From assembly GCA_032158125.1 (NCBI GenBank), contig JASKOT010000040.1, forward strand, positions 1 to 64,000: 64,000 nucleotides of DNA, written 5' to 3'. This document shows, piece after piece, positions 25,492-35,458 of the stretch; positions within the stretch are counted from its first letter, which is position 1; each line of letters starts with the position of its first letter. Source of the DNA: Papiliotrema nemorosa (lineage: Eukaryota; Basidiomycota; Tremellomycetes; Tremellales; Rhynchogastremaceae). The position numbers and the translations under genes were made by a program. The notes under the pieces were generated by a model. It was not told where the DNA came from and ran no database searches. It saw only the letters and a list, made by a program, of their open reading frames with translations.

Positions 25492-25710
25492 TCACTCCAC
25501 TGGCCTCAGACTCGGTCTAGGCTGTGTCTCTGGTCCTCGAGGCGGTTGAGAAGGATGCGCAAAAGGTTTCGGTCGATCTCTCTCTCTCGGGTCATTTTTG
25601 CGTTGTTCCGTCACGTAGAAGAAGGAGGCGGAACCCAATACCAGGATGCCGGCGAGGAGTAAGACGTTGGGACCTTTGCTTTTGGGCCGTGGAGGTTGAG
25701 GCATGGACAT
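25492..25710 (-). CDS. small single-pass membrane protein, 72 aa
   Basis: Single exon, 72 aa. It opens MSMPQPPRPKSKGPN, then a clear transmembrane helix (residues 16-33, VLLLAGILVLGSASFFYV), then a basic, Pro/Arg-rich tail. The layout (short basic N-terminus, one helix, charged tail) is common among small mitochondrial inner-membrane proteins of fungi, but I cannot name it. The coding case rests on the helix and on the start context, so a chance open frame remains possible. Confidence 0.6.
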   Translation of the reverse strand: MSMPQPPRPKSKGPNVLLLAGILVLGSASFFYVTEQRKNDPRERDRPKPFAHPSQPPRGPETQPRPSLRPVE

Positions 25711-26049
25711 GGTGCAGTAACTCGTACAGACCGAGTTGGGTACTTTTTGATCACACCTTGATGGGATATGGTTGGATCAGAGTGTCCAAGATTAGACTGA
25801 AGGGTGGGTTATATTTGGGACAAACGAGGGAGGAGGGAGGGGCGTCGACAGCTCGAGATTTGGAATTTGGGCTGACCTTCGCTTCCCCCGTTATCCCTGT
25901 CCCCTGTCACCCCCCTCTTTCCGACGCCCCGCAGTCGCATCCACACTGAGAAGCAAGACTAGACTACGGATAGATGGGTTATGCAGCTTTGAGATATTTA
26001 TCATTGTTGTTGTTGCACTACTCATGTTCTTGCATTGAAGCCTAGACTC
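25711..26049. other. divergent intergenic region
   Basis: 339 bases between the starts of the small membrane protein (-) and the GT32 glycosyltransferase (+). A pyrimidine-rich stretch (about 25880-25930) lies before the GT32 start. No gene seen. Confidence 0.5.
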
Positions 26050-27894
26050 ATGATCGCCATTCCTTCCCTCGGGACGAGGTCGAAACAACTCTTGGGAGCG
26101 ACCACGATCCTGGTCATCTTGACGATAACCGGTCTATCCCTCCCGGCTTCCGACGACGCGCGATCAGTCGTCTATCCCGTCGACTACACTGCGCCAGCAA
26201 CGAAATGTCCACTGCGAGAAGAAACAAACTGGGTGCCGTGGTTTGGCACCGGTTCCGTATCGACCTCGGACGCCGTGACCACACCACCTGATTCCATTCT
26301 CACAGCTTCCGCAGAGGGATATATCCAGGCGTACCTCGCGTCGCTGGTCGGACCAGTCAACACCACCTACTATCACGACGAACACGGTCTGAATCTCGGT
26401 AATACCGATCTGAGAGCATACACTCTCGAGCTCATCGATAATTACAACCATTACTTTTCCGGCACTCACGCGCAAGCTCGCAAAAGCCACGCAGCATGGA
26501 TGGCCGCAGTCAAATCTCGCTTGTCCCTACGACCACCTTCTCTCCCGCTCCCCGATTGCCCAAAGCAAGTCATGACCACGGAAAAGTCTGCACGTACCAT
26601 ACCAAGAGAGTTTAGGAGATGGAATCAGGTCATGCCGGAATGGGAGACGAGGTACTTTGACGATGCGGGATTGATGGAATGGGTCGACGTGATTTTTGGC
26701 GGATCAAAAGCGCAGACTGTATGGGAGGCACTACCAAGACGAGTCTTGCAGACAGATGTGTTTAGGTACATGGCAATGTTGGTGGAAGGTGGGATATACA
26801 CGGACAGGTGAGTCGTGTGACTCGACTCTCATGAGCATCGCTGACTTTCACAGTGACAGTAGGCATCACGGCTCATCCTTGAAACAAGGACTAATTCGCA
26901 GCTGCACCGGTGTCCCATGTTGAACAATGGGGAAAACCTTACGACCATATCACTCCTACCATCTTGAGCCACCTTTCTCGGGTTCTTTCGTTGAGTAGTG
27001 CCACCCCGATAGATGGCCAGCCCAATCCTTTCGAGCGACATTCGAGAAACGCAGGCCGAGATGCATTCACAGAACCGGCGGTACCAGACGGCAACGAGCT
27101 GGGGCAACCTGCGTTGGTGATAAGTATCGAAGCGGATGCTTTCGATTTCGGATGGACGGACTGGGTGGGTGAAGCTTCCTAGAAATTTTACTGACCTTCC
27201 CAGCGAGAAAAACACATGGCTCGAGCTGTACAGATCACTCAATGGACTTTCATGGCTCGACCTGGACACCCTGTGTTCCTCGATGCGATAGGTCGGACTT
27301 TACGTCAGGCCGAGGAAGTTGCCAAGGAGCAGCAGGAAGCAAGGGCGGCTGGGCAGAGCTTCATGCCCCCGTCAGCTGTGAGTAGCATCGCGCGAGACCC
27401 GAGGCGAGCTGACGTTTCAGCTCGAGTGGACCGGGCCTGGTGTTTTGTATGTGTGCGACTTTTCAAGTCTGCGGTAAGCTAATGGTATAAGCTCCGATTG
27501 TGTCTACCGATATCTTCTTACGCGATATGGCGTGCATCCAGAGGAGCTTGTCGGAAAGAAGGAGCCATTCAGGATTGGCGATGTGTTGTACGTCCCGGGA
27601 ATCCCACGAATGTCGCTGACAAATACAGAATCTTACCAGCCGGATCCTTCTCCAGTGTCAGTCCTTTCACCGATGAACCGCAGAGACCATTCGCAGCCAC
27701 ATGGCATGGATTTGCAGGTGAGTCGCTCTGCATCCAACTCTTCTGTCTTCCCGGCTGATTTTGTAGGTCGATGGCGAGATGAAGATCCGAAAGAGCACGC
27801 CGGCGCAGTCATGCACAACATGACGGTCGCCGAGGCCATGTACGAGTTCAGTCCAGGAAGGTCGGGAGCGGCGTCGCATGCAAAGGAGGATTAG
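26050..27894 (+). CDS. GT32 family alpha-mannosyltransferase-like protein
   Basis: Type II Golgi glycosyltransferase of the Och1/Hoc1 (Gly_transf_sug, GT32) family, probably adding mannose to glycans from a nucleotide-sugar donor. Exons 26050-26807, 26854-26858, 26902-27164, 27204-27377, 27421-27446, 27492-27587, 27629-27717 and 27767-27894 sum to 1539 nt (512 aa). The signal anchor is at residues 13-32 (LLGATTILVILTITGLSL). The family core is read as VLQTDVFRYMAMLVEGGIYT followed by DSDTAP, the DxD metal and sugar-nucleotide site. That site is built from three exons, the middle one only 5 nt. Later conserved blocks: QWTFMARPGHPVF, EWTGPG and HGFAGRW. Intact if the micro-exon is spliced in. 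Confidence 0.88.
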
Positions 27895-28059
27895 CTTGAG
27901 GAGCTGGTGAGACGAGGAGCGTCAATTGTAAGGAAAAGGGGTCAATGTTGTAACTTAGCCCAACACCATCGCATTATTTCCGGTAAGTTCATGTTCATAT
28001 AGGGTCGACGATTCCATCATGCAATGCGTAACGATACAAAATGTCGGGCTGTACATCCT

Positions 28060-28540
28060 TTAACGTTCTTCTTGACTGCTGGGTCCGCTTTGTGGTGTAT
28101 CCACGCCGGTCGGTTCAGACCTCATCTTCGCGCTAGCAGGTTGACCAGGGAACGTCGTATTTAGGTCTGTGCGTCCAGGAGACGGGTCGGTACCTTCTGT
28201 CTTGGTTCCAGCTGGATATCAGCACATGTTCGCGGGTGCTCGACTATGAGATGTCGTGCAGGGATTGATTCGGACTCACAATACTCCTGTACTTGCATAT
28301 GATTCCCTGCTCTCCTCGCTCGCATGTTCTCTCTCCTCTTATCGTCTATTGAAGTCTTGACGTAGTATACCGCAACTACCGAGACGGCTGTCAGGCCCTA
28401 TTGTGTTCAGCCTCCACTGGTGCGTCGAGCTGAAGCTTACGGTCCATCCCCAAATCTTCGGAGTCAGCTGAGCCATGGTGATAAGTAGAATGGTTGTTCA
28501 GACAGGTACAAAAGTGGACACTTACCACTGACTTGTTCAT
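28060..28540 (-). CDS. small membrane protein, 103 aa, probably mitochondrial
   Basis: A gene with four short exons found by tracing splice sites on the complement: 28540-28526, 28467-28441, 28397-28280 and 28211-28060, in total 312 nt (103 aa). The N-terminus reads MNKSVLTPKIWGW, then a hydrophobic stretch GLTAVSVVAVYYV, a basic KTSIDDKRRENMRARRA segment and a polar tail. This resembles small fungal single-pass proteins with a WGW motif and a KxSIDxRR follow-up that are annotated as uncharacterised, possibly mitochondrial; I cannot check the family. All joins use GTRAG-type donors and CAG/TAG acceptors, and the frame closes cleanly at a TAA. Confidence 0.65.
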
Positions 28541-28975
28541 TCCGTACGCTCGAGGCTAGGTGGATTTTGTGGATGACATGTAAAAAGGGTGATCTGCATT
28601 ATTGTCGATGTCATTCCAATTTTGAATTCCGGCTAACCCGGTAGGTCGACAGCTCTGCTCCAAGCCTCATAGTACTCGTTGCCTCACCGCGGTGCTCGCT
28701 CACTATCATGTGTAGTCCCGACTAAGGGGAGCTCGCATGCATGCATTCATAGGGTAGATGTCCTATGAGCAACTCACCTCATCCTCATGATCACGGGTGG
28801 GTTGCGGGACCCCATGAGCGGGATCAAAATATTTCGACAGAGCCCATGCCCGAAGGACGAAGCACACCATCATGCTGCCGCCCGGGCAACAACAACGTGC
28901 ATGCATCGTACATTTTCTCGACTTGTATCCATCAGAACTTTACAAAGGCCCATAAGAGTGACGCAGGTAGACAAA
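28541..28975. other. divergent intergenic region upstream of MTA phosphorylase
   Basis: 435 bases shared by the 103-aa protein (-) and the MTA phosphorylase (+). It contains a GCATGCATGCAT alternating stretch near 28734-28745 and a CCCGGG palindrome near 28880. No gene. Confidence 0.5.
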
Positions 28976-30164
28976 ATGGCGCAAAACGAGAATGGTGAGC
29001 GATTCAATTTGCCTCGAGTCCATGTTGACGGAAAAGTCCTGGTTGGTGTTATCGGTGGAAGCGGTCTGTACCACCTTGACAACTTGACCCCTGTGTATGT
29101 GCACTTCAACAAACTCCTGAATAAGACTGATATCACAGCAAGACCATCGAAATTGACACTGTAAGGTCTACTTTGCCCTCATAGTTACCAGCTCATCGTG
29201 TCTAGCCATGGGGCAAGCCTTCCTCTCCCATCACCATCTCCAAGCTCCCTTCTGGCGCCCAGATCGCCTTCATCTCCCGACACGGTCTCAGTCACACCAT
29301 CACACCTACAGAAGTTCCCGCCCGAGCCAATATTGCCGCTCTGAAACACATTGGTGTTCAAGCCATTGTCGCCTTTTCAGCTGTCGGATCATTGCGAGAA
29401 GAGATTGCCCCGGGACACTTTGTGATCCCTGACCAGATCATTGACCGAACAAAAGGTATTCGAGAGGACACTTTCTTCCGAGGAGAGGGATTGGTCGTTC
29501 ACTCGATGTTTGGTGATCCATTCTCCAACAAGCTCAATGCGTTTGTCGCGCCTCGAGTGCGGGAGATCCTGGCCAAGAGCGAAGGAGGAAAGGTTGAATT
29601 GCACACCGGAAAGACTGTTGTCTGTATGGAAGGTCAGTCAACCCCTGCCACTCATATAGAGCAATGTGCATACTGACGCTAAAGGCCCCGCTTTTTCCAC
29701 TCGAGCCGAATCGATCATGTACCGACAATGGGGCGGAGACATCATCAACATGTCCGTCATCCCCGAAGCCAAACTCGCTCGAGAGGCGGAATTGGAGTGA
29801 GTGACAGAAACCTCATATGTCGAGACCTCACTGACGACCAGTTACACGCTTATCTGTACCTCTACCGACTTTGACGCCTGGAGGACAGGCCACGCTCCAG
29901 TCACCGTCGAGGAAGTCGTCAAGACTCTTCACACCAACGCAGGGAACGCTCGAGCCGTCGCAGCGGGTCTTCTTCAAGACGTGCACGATGTCGTAGCGGA
30001 GGGCAAGGAGCTCAACGAGGTTAAGGGTTGCATGCGATTTGCGTGTGTCACCCGAGCGGATGTAAGTTGCCTCTGTAGAAAACTTTGGTCGGCACTGATA
30101 TTTACAGGTCCAGCCGGAGGAATCTCGAAAGAAGCTATCTTTCATCTTGCCTTACTTCTCTTAA
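28976..30164 (+). CDS. MEU1: S-methyl-5'-thioadenosine phosphorylase
   Basis: Splits methylthioadenosine (a by-product of polyamine synthesis) with phosphate into adenine and methylthioribose-1-phosphate, the first step of methionine salvage. Exons 28976-29094, 29139-29160, 29206-29632, 29685-29796, 29842-30061 and 30108-30164 sum to 957 nt (318 aa). Family motifs: [24 protein letters not shown], the [14 protein letters not shown] stretch, [14 protein letters not shown] with the nucleoside-binding Met-Glu, and [10 protein letters not shown]. The second exon is only 22 nt. The last exon ends ILPYFS. The symbol follows the yeast orthologue. Intact. Confidence 0.96.
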
Positions 30165-30265
30165 ATGTGCAATGTTAATCATAGAGCATAGACCGGGTGT
30201 ATTACCGATCCGAAGCAAAGATGCACCAACATTCAAGATTGGAATAGAGACATTCAAGTTTCACT

Positions 30266-30337
30266 CATTCATCTCACGCCCGTGTACTATCATCTCTTGC
30301 CCATTCATCTCACGCCCGTGTACTATCATCTCTTGCC
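30266..30337. repeat. 36-bp perfect tandem duplication
   Basis: Two adjacent identical 36-bp copies (30266-30301 and 30302-30337), each beginning CATTCATCTCACGCCCGTGT. They lie in the 3' flank of the MTA phosphorylase gene. A third partial start (CATTC) follows at 30337. Confidence 0.95.
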
Positions 30338-30410
30338 ATTCGCCTAATGCCATCCCTCACCCGTCACTGAAAGCAGAAATGCAGAGCGCCTCCCTCCTGC
30401 TCATCATCAC

Positions 30411-30812
30411 TCATAGCTCCTGGTAGAAGCCCTGACTGTCCCGATACTCGACAGTTTCGACCGTGTAGAGCGTTCCGCCGTCTGATCTGGTTTCCTGCTC
30501 GACTTTATCTTTGACAGCTTGTGCCCAGGCCTTATTGGCATCGTCGGTAGCCGCGCCCGTGCGAAGATCATCCTGATGCTTCTCACAAATGTCATTTAAT
30601 GAGGATTGCAGCGTGGGAGGGAGGGGAGGCATCGACATTCGATACTTCCAGGGTTCAATACGCACGATAAATTGACCGGCACTATCGCCTGTGGAGACCA
30701 CCGATATTGAAACATGGGAGGGTTCAGCTGCCATTGGATCTTCTCCCAGGCGGTGGATCCTATCTTCAGTGACTCCGGCCAAACGGGGAGTCGCAGTCGA
30801 GTTGAAGGACAT
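30411..30812 (-). CDS. hypothetical protein, 133 aa
   Basis: Single exon on the complement, 133 aa, starting MSFNSTATPRLAGVTEDR. It is polar and moderately acidic, with a Pro-rich loop (MPPLPPTLQSS) and an Ala/Lys-rich helix (AWAQAVKDKVEQET). No signal peptide, membrane helix or known motif. The even composition across the whole length and the clean start and stop support coding, but nothing points to a role. Confidence 0.55.
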   Translation of the reverse strand: MSFNSTATPRLAGVTEDRIHRLGEDPMAAEPSHVSISVVSTGDSAGQFIVRIEPWKYRMSMPPLPPTLQSSLNDICEKHQDDLRTGAATDDANKAWAQAVKDKVEQETRSDGGTLYTVETVEYRDSQGFYQEL

Positions 30813-31679
30813 GTAGGGCGATACAGTATGAGTATGCTTTATGTGAGGAAGTTATGCAATTATCGAGGGTGTCTCTCGGCTGGGTGGGCGGGTTGTTAGA
30901 GTGAGGGGGTCCTCGCCCCGTTCTGACGACTTTTATTGCCCCTCGCCTCTATCGGACCGTCAGTCATTCGGCTCAATCGTGCTATACGACCTTTGTGCGA
31001 CCGTTGTGCGTGTGAAAATTGTAGAAGGTTTCAGCCAGGCTCGTACAGCTCCCACGTCAGAAGTCTGGGAACGATTGATCAAGTCTTGTCACTCTCGGTA
31101 TCGCACCATCAAAGTCGGTCGTCGATGTGTGAGAAACCCGTGGCACTCATATATCTGCCTCCGCGAAATGCCTATTGTTCGGTGACAGTACAAGGCGACG
31201 GCAAGCCCGCCTGGTCATTTCTTCGACTCCCCGAGAACCGCTAGTAATCGGATCGAAGATGAACTCCTCGACGCCCCTGGATAGGTTGAATACTTCTCGG
31301 CGAATTAACCGAATTGGCGGCTCCGTCATCCAGGTCTTTGAATCAGCATACAAGCATTTAGCTTCCCCGAGGCATCCATCGTGCAAGACAAGACACCTGC
31401 ATCTCGATACAGTACATACGCGAATTCATGCGCCCGATCCGAGTCTCAATCGTCAAGTACTCGCACTGGCATGCGCGGCGGCGTTCACGGCTCTCGACCG
31501 ATGCGAAGGAATCGTCATTCTATGCTTTGGACATGCCAGGATCAAGAGATGCATCGCATCTCGAGCAAATCGCGTGAAGTCGTAAAACTCTCCATTAGGA
31601 TGAAATTATTCGTCGACTGCAAAGGCATGTGATGATTGCTTCATGACACCGTTTTGCCGATTTGGCTCGAGAGACCCAT
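30813..31679. other. intergenic, no supported gene
   Basis: About 870 bases between the start of the 133-aa gene and the 3' end of the GH5 gene, both on the minus strand. Plus-strand open frames (30936-31244, 31175-31585) are basic, lack recognisable motifs and look like chance. No tRNA-like cloverleaf was noticed. Confidence 0.45.
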
Positions 31680-33386
31680 TTACGCAGCCGTGCAGATCGA
31701 ATCCAAGTTGAACTGATTTTGTCCCGAAGCAGTCGGGATCCAGCCCGTCTCCACAGATTTTTGGTACGACCACTCCACCAGGCTTTCCGTTTTCCAGTTG
31801 AAGTAGAACCACCCTTGGCCTTGTCCCAAGTTCTCGAACATTTGCACTTGAGTATCAAAGTATGCTCTGAGGAATGTAGCATAGTCACTGAGAGTAAGCA
31901 CGAGCATTGATTACATGTCTTGGATGTTACTACACTTACGCCATGGCATTGTCCTCACTAAGGTTGCAAGTCCCGACATTGCCCATACCGGTGTTCCGTT
32001 CGGCAGAGGTGCATGACCAAACGGCGATAGACCATTCACCAGCGATAGAAGGAAAGGGACTGCTTTGATAGTTGCTTCTTGCTTGGCAGACATTCTGCCG
32101 GTCAGCTTACTGTGACGGCTCACAAGGACTAGCTTACTCGTATATGCTGCTCAGCGGAAATGTCAAAGTATTTTTGGTCGAATGCTTGATAATAATGATC
32201 GTCTATCCAGATCTTCTCGTACCCATCTCCGACCATGTAATCGCTCCACCAGCTCATCGGTTGAAAGCCATCATGAAAGACTACGATCCAGTCGGTTTTG
32301 TTTCCAGAGGCTGATCCCCAAGGTCGACGTGCAGCTTCGTAGGCGTCGAGATAGTATTGTTTCGTAACAGCCTTGATGTCGTCGTTCAGAAACAGCGTCG
32401 GTTCGTTGAGAAGTTCGATCATCGTGACCACGTCGCTGTACTGTGGTGTGCCGTACCTGGTGGAGATGGTCCGTACAATGTCCACTGATCTCTTCACCAA
32501 CGCTGTATCCTTGTACCTGACCGTCAATACCCAACTACCCGTATCGGCTACACTCACCACGCTGCGTCTCCCTTACGTCCCGAATGGTCGTACCCGTTCT
32601 GGGATCCCGGAACACCGTGTAGATCGATGAGGATCTTCAGATTGTGCGTTCGAGCCCAGCCGACAGCCTTCTCCAGGTAGTCGGCCGATCCCTGTATGAA
32701 AGGCTCATCTCCTTGTACATCCCAGGCCCAGTATCCCATGGGAATTCTAACATGGTTGATACCGAGGTCTACACCTTCAGCCCGACAGAATACCCAGTAG
32801 TCAGGCTCGACTTACTGGACATCTGACGAAAATCGTACTCTGTGACGAGCGAATCCCAATGTGTACGCAGAGCGGACTCGGCAGTCGAGCGGTCCTGATA
32901 CTGGCAAAATGTCCATTCGTCGACGATCCCATCATTACCGGTCGCCGAGAAGATGCTTGGTGTGATGAAGCTTTCGAGTACGAGCCACTGAAGTCAGTGT
33001 AAGTACAATGTAGTCCAAGGACGCTAGAGACCCACTCCACCGAGATTGACTCCTCTGACTTTGTCTTTCCCATAGTTGAAGCCGGAACCGCCCGAGATCG
33101 CAGCCACAGCTTTAAACGCTGGAGTCTGATTATCCGCCTGTTGCGCAGGTCCGCTCTGCGGAGTCTGCATGGCGATAATGGCCTCTGATGTAGACGTTGA
33201 AGAAGAGTCTAGAGAACTAGCCGACGAAGTGACACCAGTGTCGCCGGTCGAGATACCCCTGGGCTGGCATGCTCGCCGGAGGATCTTGAGGTGAGACTCG
33301 CGGGTACTAAGTCGGTTGTGATTTCGAGGATGTTTTGCGACGGCCGCAGCCAGGGGCAGGAATAGAACCAGGCGGATCGCGAGCAT
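31680..33386 (-). CDS. secreted GH5 exo-1,3-beta-glucanase
   Basis: Glucan 1,3-beta-glucosidase of the EXG1 type (GH5, subfamily 9-like), acting on cell-wall beta-glucan. Read on the complement from 33386: signal peptide MLAIRLVLFLPLAAAVA, a Ser/Thr-rich linker, then the catalytic domain starting VRGVNLGG joined across an intron to WLVLESFITPSIF. Further blocks: GINHVRIPMGYWAWD, LIDLHGVPGSQNGYDHSG, and MIELLNEP with the acid/base Glu. IDDHYYQAF and GWFYFNWKTE, with the nucleophile Glu, come near the C-terminus. Several introns are needed. No GPI signal follows, so the enzyme is probably released or wall-bound. Confidence 0.93.
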
Positions 33387-33762
33387 ACTGGAGTAAATTG
33401 ATGAGAGCGTTGAGATTGTAAGGTTGAAGGGGAAGGGAATAGATCACAAGTGGAAGGCAAAGTGCCATTCACCGTGTTATGATGAAAAAGCCGAATCTCT
33501 GTGTTCCGTCTGCCCATCTGCACTGTCTGTGCGGTGCAATCTGAGCGACTGTGCAGTGCCGAGCAGTAAGGTATATCAGTGACACAGCGATATACTGGCC
33601 AACAAGTTGAAAGGAGGGGTTCGAAACGGGGGGGTTGATCGGCTGTCGATGTTTCAGGCTGAAGCCGATCATAATCACCCGGGGATCAAAGGTATCTCCA
33701 CCACCTCAGTCTCCACAGCAACTTTGAAAGAGATAGTTAGGTCGTGATTCATCAGTCCTCCT
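33387..33762. other. intergenic, GH5 promoter
   Basis: 376 bases upstream of the GH5 start and downstream of the TBC-domain gene. A GGGG/CCCC-rich patch lies near 33630. Probable promoter; nothing else. Confidence 0.45.
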
Positions 33763-35139
33763 TCACTGGGCGAGGAAGGGGGAAGGAAACTCTGAGATTC
33801 GCTGCATCTTGCAGCAGCTGAGCAAGTAAGCAGAGTCATAGCGATCGCACATCACCTGACGTACCCTGTCCACATCCATCGGTGGTAGATCCAGGAGCAT
33901 AAGCTTAGCTTCTGAGCCATCAAGCTCTTCTAGCGTTCTGAAAGATCAGTACATCGCAACATGGACGCAAAAACTAGCGTACTCTTTGCACGTGGCGAGA
34001 ATCGCTACGCAGACATAACAATGTAGCTCGAACATGTCGTCACTGGACAGGTATGCGTCTGAGTTCAGCTTTGACCTTCCGTGTTGATTGACTAGATTGA
34101 CTCACCCCACAATCTGAGGACATCTCCAAGCCACATCTCCCTCGCAAGCAGCGTGGTGAGCCAGCTCATGGTCACTGCGACATATGGAACTTGCTCGTCC
34201 TCAAAGTACGAATGTAGATCGGGTATAGCCAGACGAAACAGCGTCAACAACGAAGCGAGTCTCGAAGGTAACGGAGGGAAGGTTTCTACGTTTTCAGCAT
34301 TGCATCAAAGCGGAACCCACCTAGACGATCCATGATCTTTTCGAAACCTAGATATACAGCTCCGGGTCTACTCAGACAGCACACGAACGGGGTGACGAGG
34401 TACACCCAGTCCATCTCAGAATCTGTCACTCCGCTCCCCATCCTCCTCGATCCGGAGTTCCGACCCTTGTTCAGCTGTGTATTGTGGTATTTGCCCAAAA
34501 CTTCAAGGACGGTACTGATAAACCCGTTCCGAGTTGGCGGGGATGAAGGTGGAGGGGGCAGAAATCTGGAGTATTGCGATCGAATGGTATTCAATTCGCC
34601 TTCTTCAGAGCCTTTTGTGGGGTTTTTAGTTTCGGTAGAAGGGTTCGAGTTGGTGATGGAGCTGTTGGAGGTGGTATCCCTAGAATGGCTCTTTTCGTTG
34701 TTTATAGATGGCAGAGATCCATTTTCGGCAGTGAGAGAGGTGATGAGGCCTGCATAAGTTGGGTTAAAGAATCGTCTAGTGTGATGTGCGAGTGCCGTCT
34801 GTGTGAGGATAGAAGTGAGGTGTGAAGGGAGAGTGGTAGGTAGAGCTTGATATTGATTTATCAGGTTGAGAATCGAGGTGATCTCTTGCGTCTTGTCGGG
34901 CGACAGAACGCCGAGAAGGTACATCCAGACTTCCTGTAAGGTCAGCTAGTCCAAAAAGACAGAATGCAAGATCTCCATACCCCTCTGACACTAGGAGCCA
35001 CACCATGTCGAGCGTTCTCTCGGAGCTTTGCAACGGGGACGTGTTGCTCGGCATTCAGGAGCTATATAGCGTCAGCGTGCACTTCGAGAACTTCAGCATG
35101 ATTTCTCACGTCGACATAGTCCTGCAAATTGGTGCCCAT
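33763..35139 (-). CDS. TBC (Rab-GAP) domain protein, non-canonical
   Basis: Predicted TBC-fold protein, perhaps a Rab regulator. Complement read from 35139: MGTNLQDYVD, then LLNAEQHVPVAKLRENARHG, EVWMYLLGVL (the usual TBC entry block), and after a Ser/Asn-rich insert a helix-rich half. The C-terminal half contains YFEDEQVPYVAVTMSWLTTLLAREMWLGDVLRLW and ELHCYVCVAILATCKE, typical of TBC subdomains. About six introns. The usual catalytic IxxDxxR and YxQ fingers are not evident: the position of YCQGM reads WVYLVTPFVCC. It may be a regulatory, catalytically dead TBC protein of the TBC1D7 sort. The donor after ARHG (gtggct) is weak, and the last exon is short. Confidence 0.72.
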
Positions 35140-35458
35140 TTTGGCGTGGTCAATGTTCAGACTGCTTGAGAGATTGCTTCCTTGTTAGTCGGTCGGACGG
35201 TTCGAGTGAACCTCCTCCACTTCGGCTCATCCATGTGTTTTGATCCCGCTCTTGGAATGGTGCCAGGAAACAGCAATTCGTAACCCATGCATCTCTAACT
35301 TACATACGAGTCCATAACGAACGAAATAGCGGAAAAGAGTGTGGGCATATGGAACATAGTGTATACTGAACCAGACGAAGAAGCCGGAAAGACGAAAAGC
35401 TGGCACCAATCAGAGAACTCAAGAACGACGAGTCAAGGACCACCATCAAACACGGCTT
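35140..35458. other. intergenic, TBC promoter and G-alpha 3' flank
   Basis: 319 bases between two minus-strand genes. A short open frame at 35227-35409 (-) has no support. Nothing else seen. Confidence 0.45.

Noticed and set aside
30266..30337. Tandem repeat considered as a CRISPR-like array
   Set aside because: Only two adjacent copies without spacers, in a eukaryotic genome.
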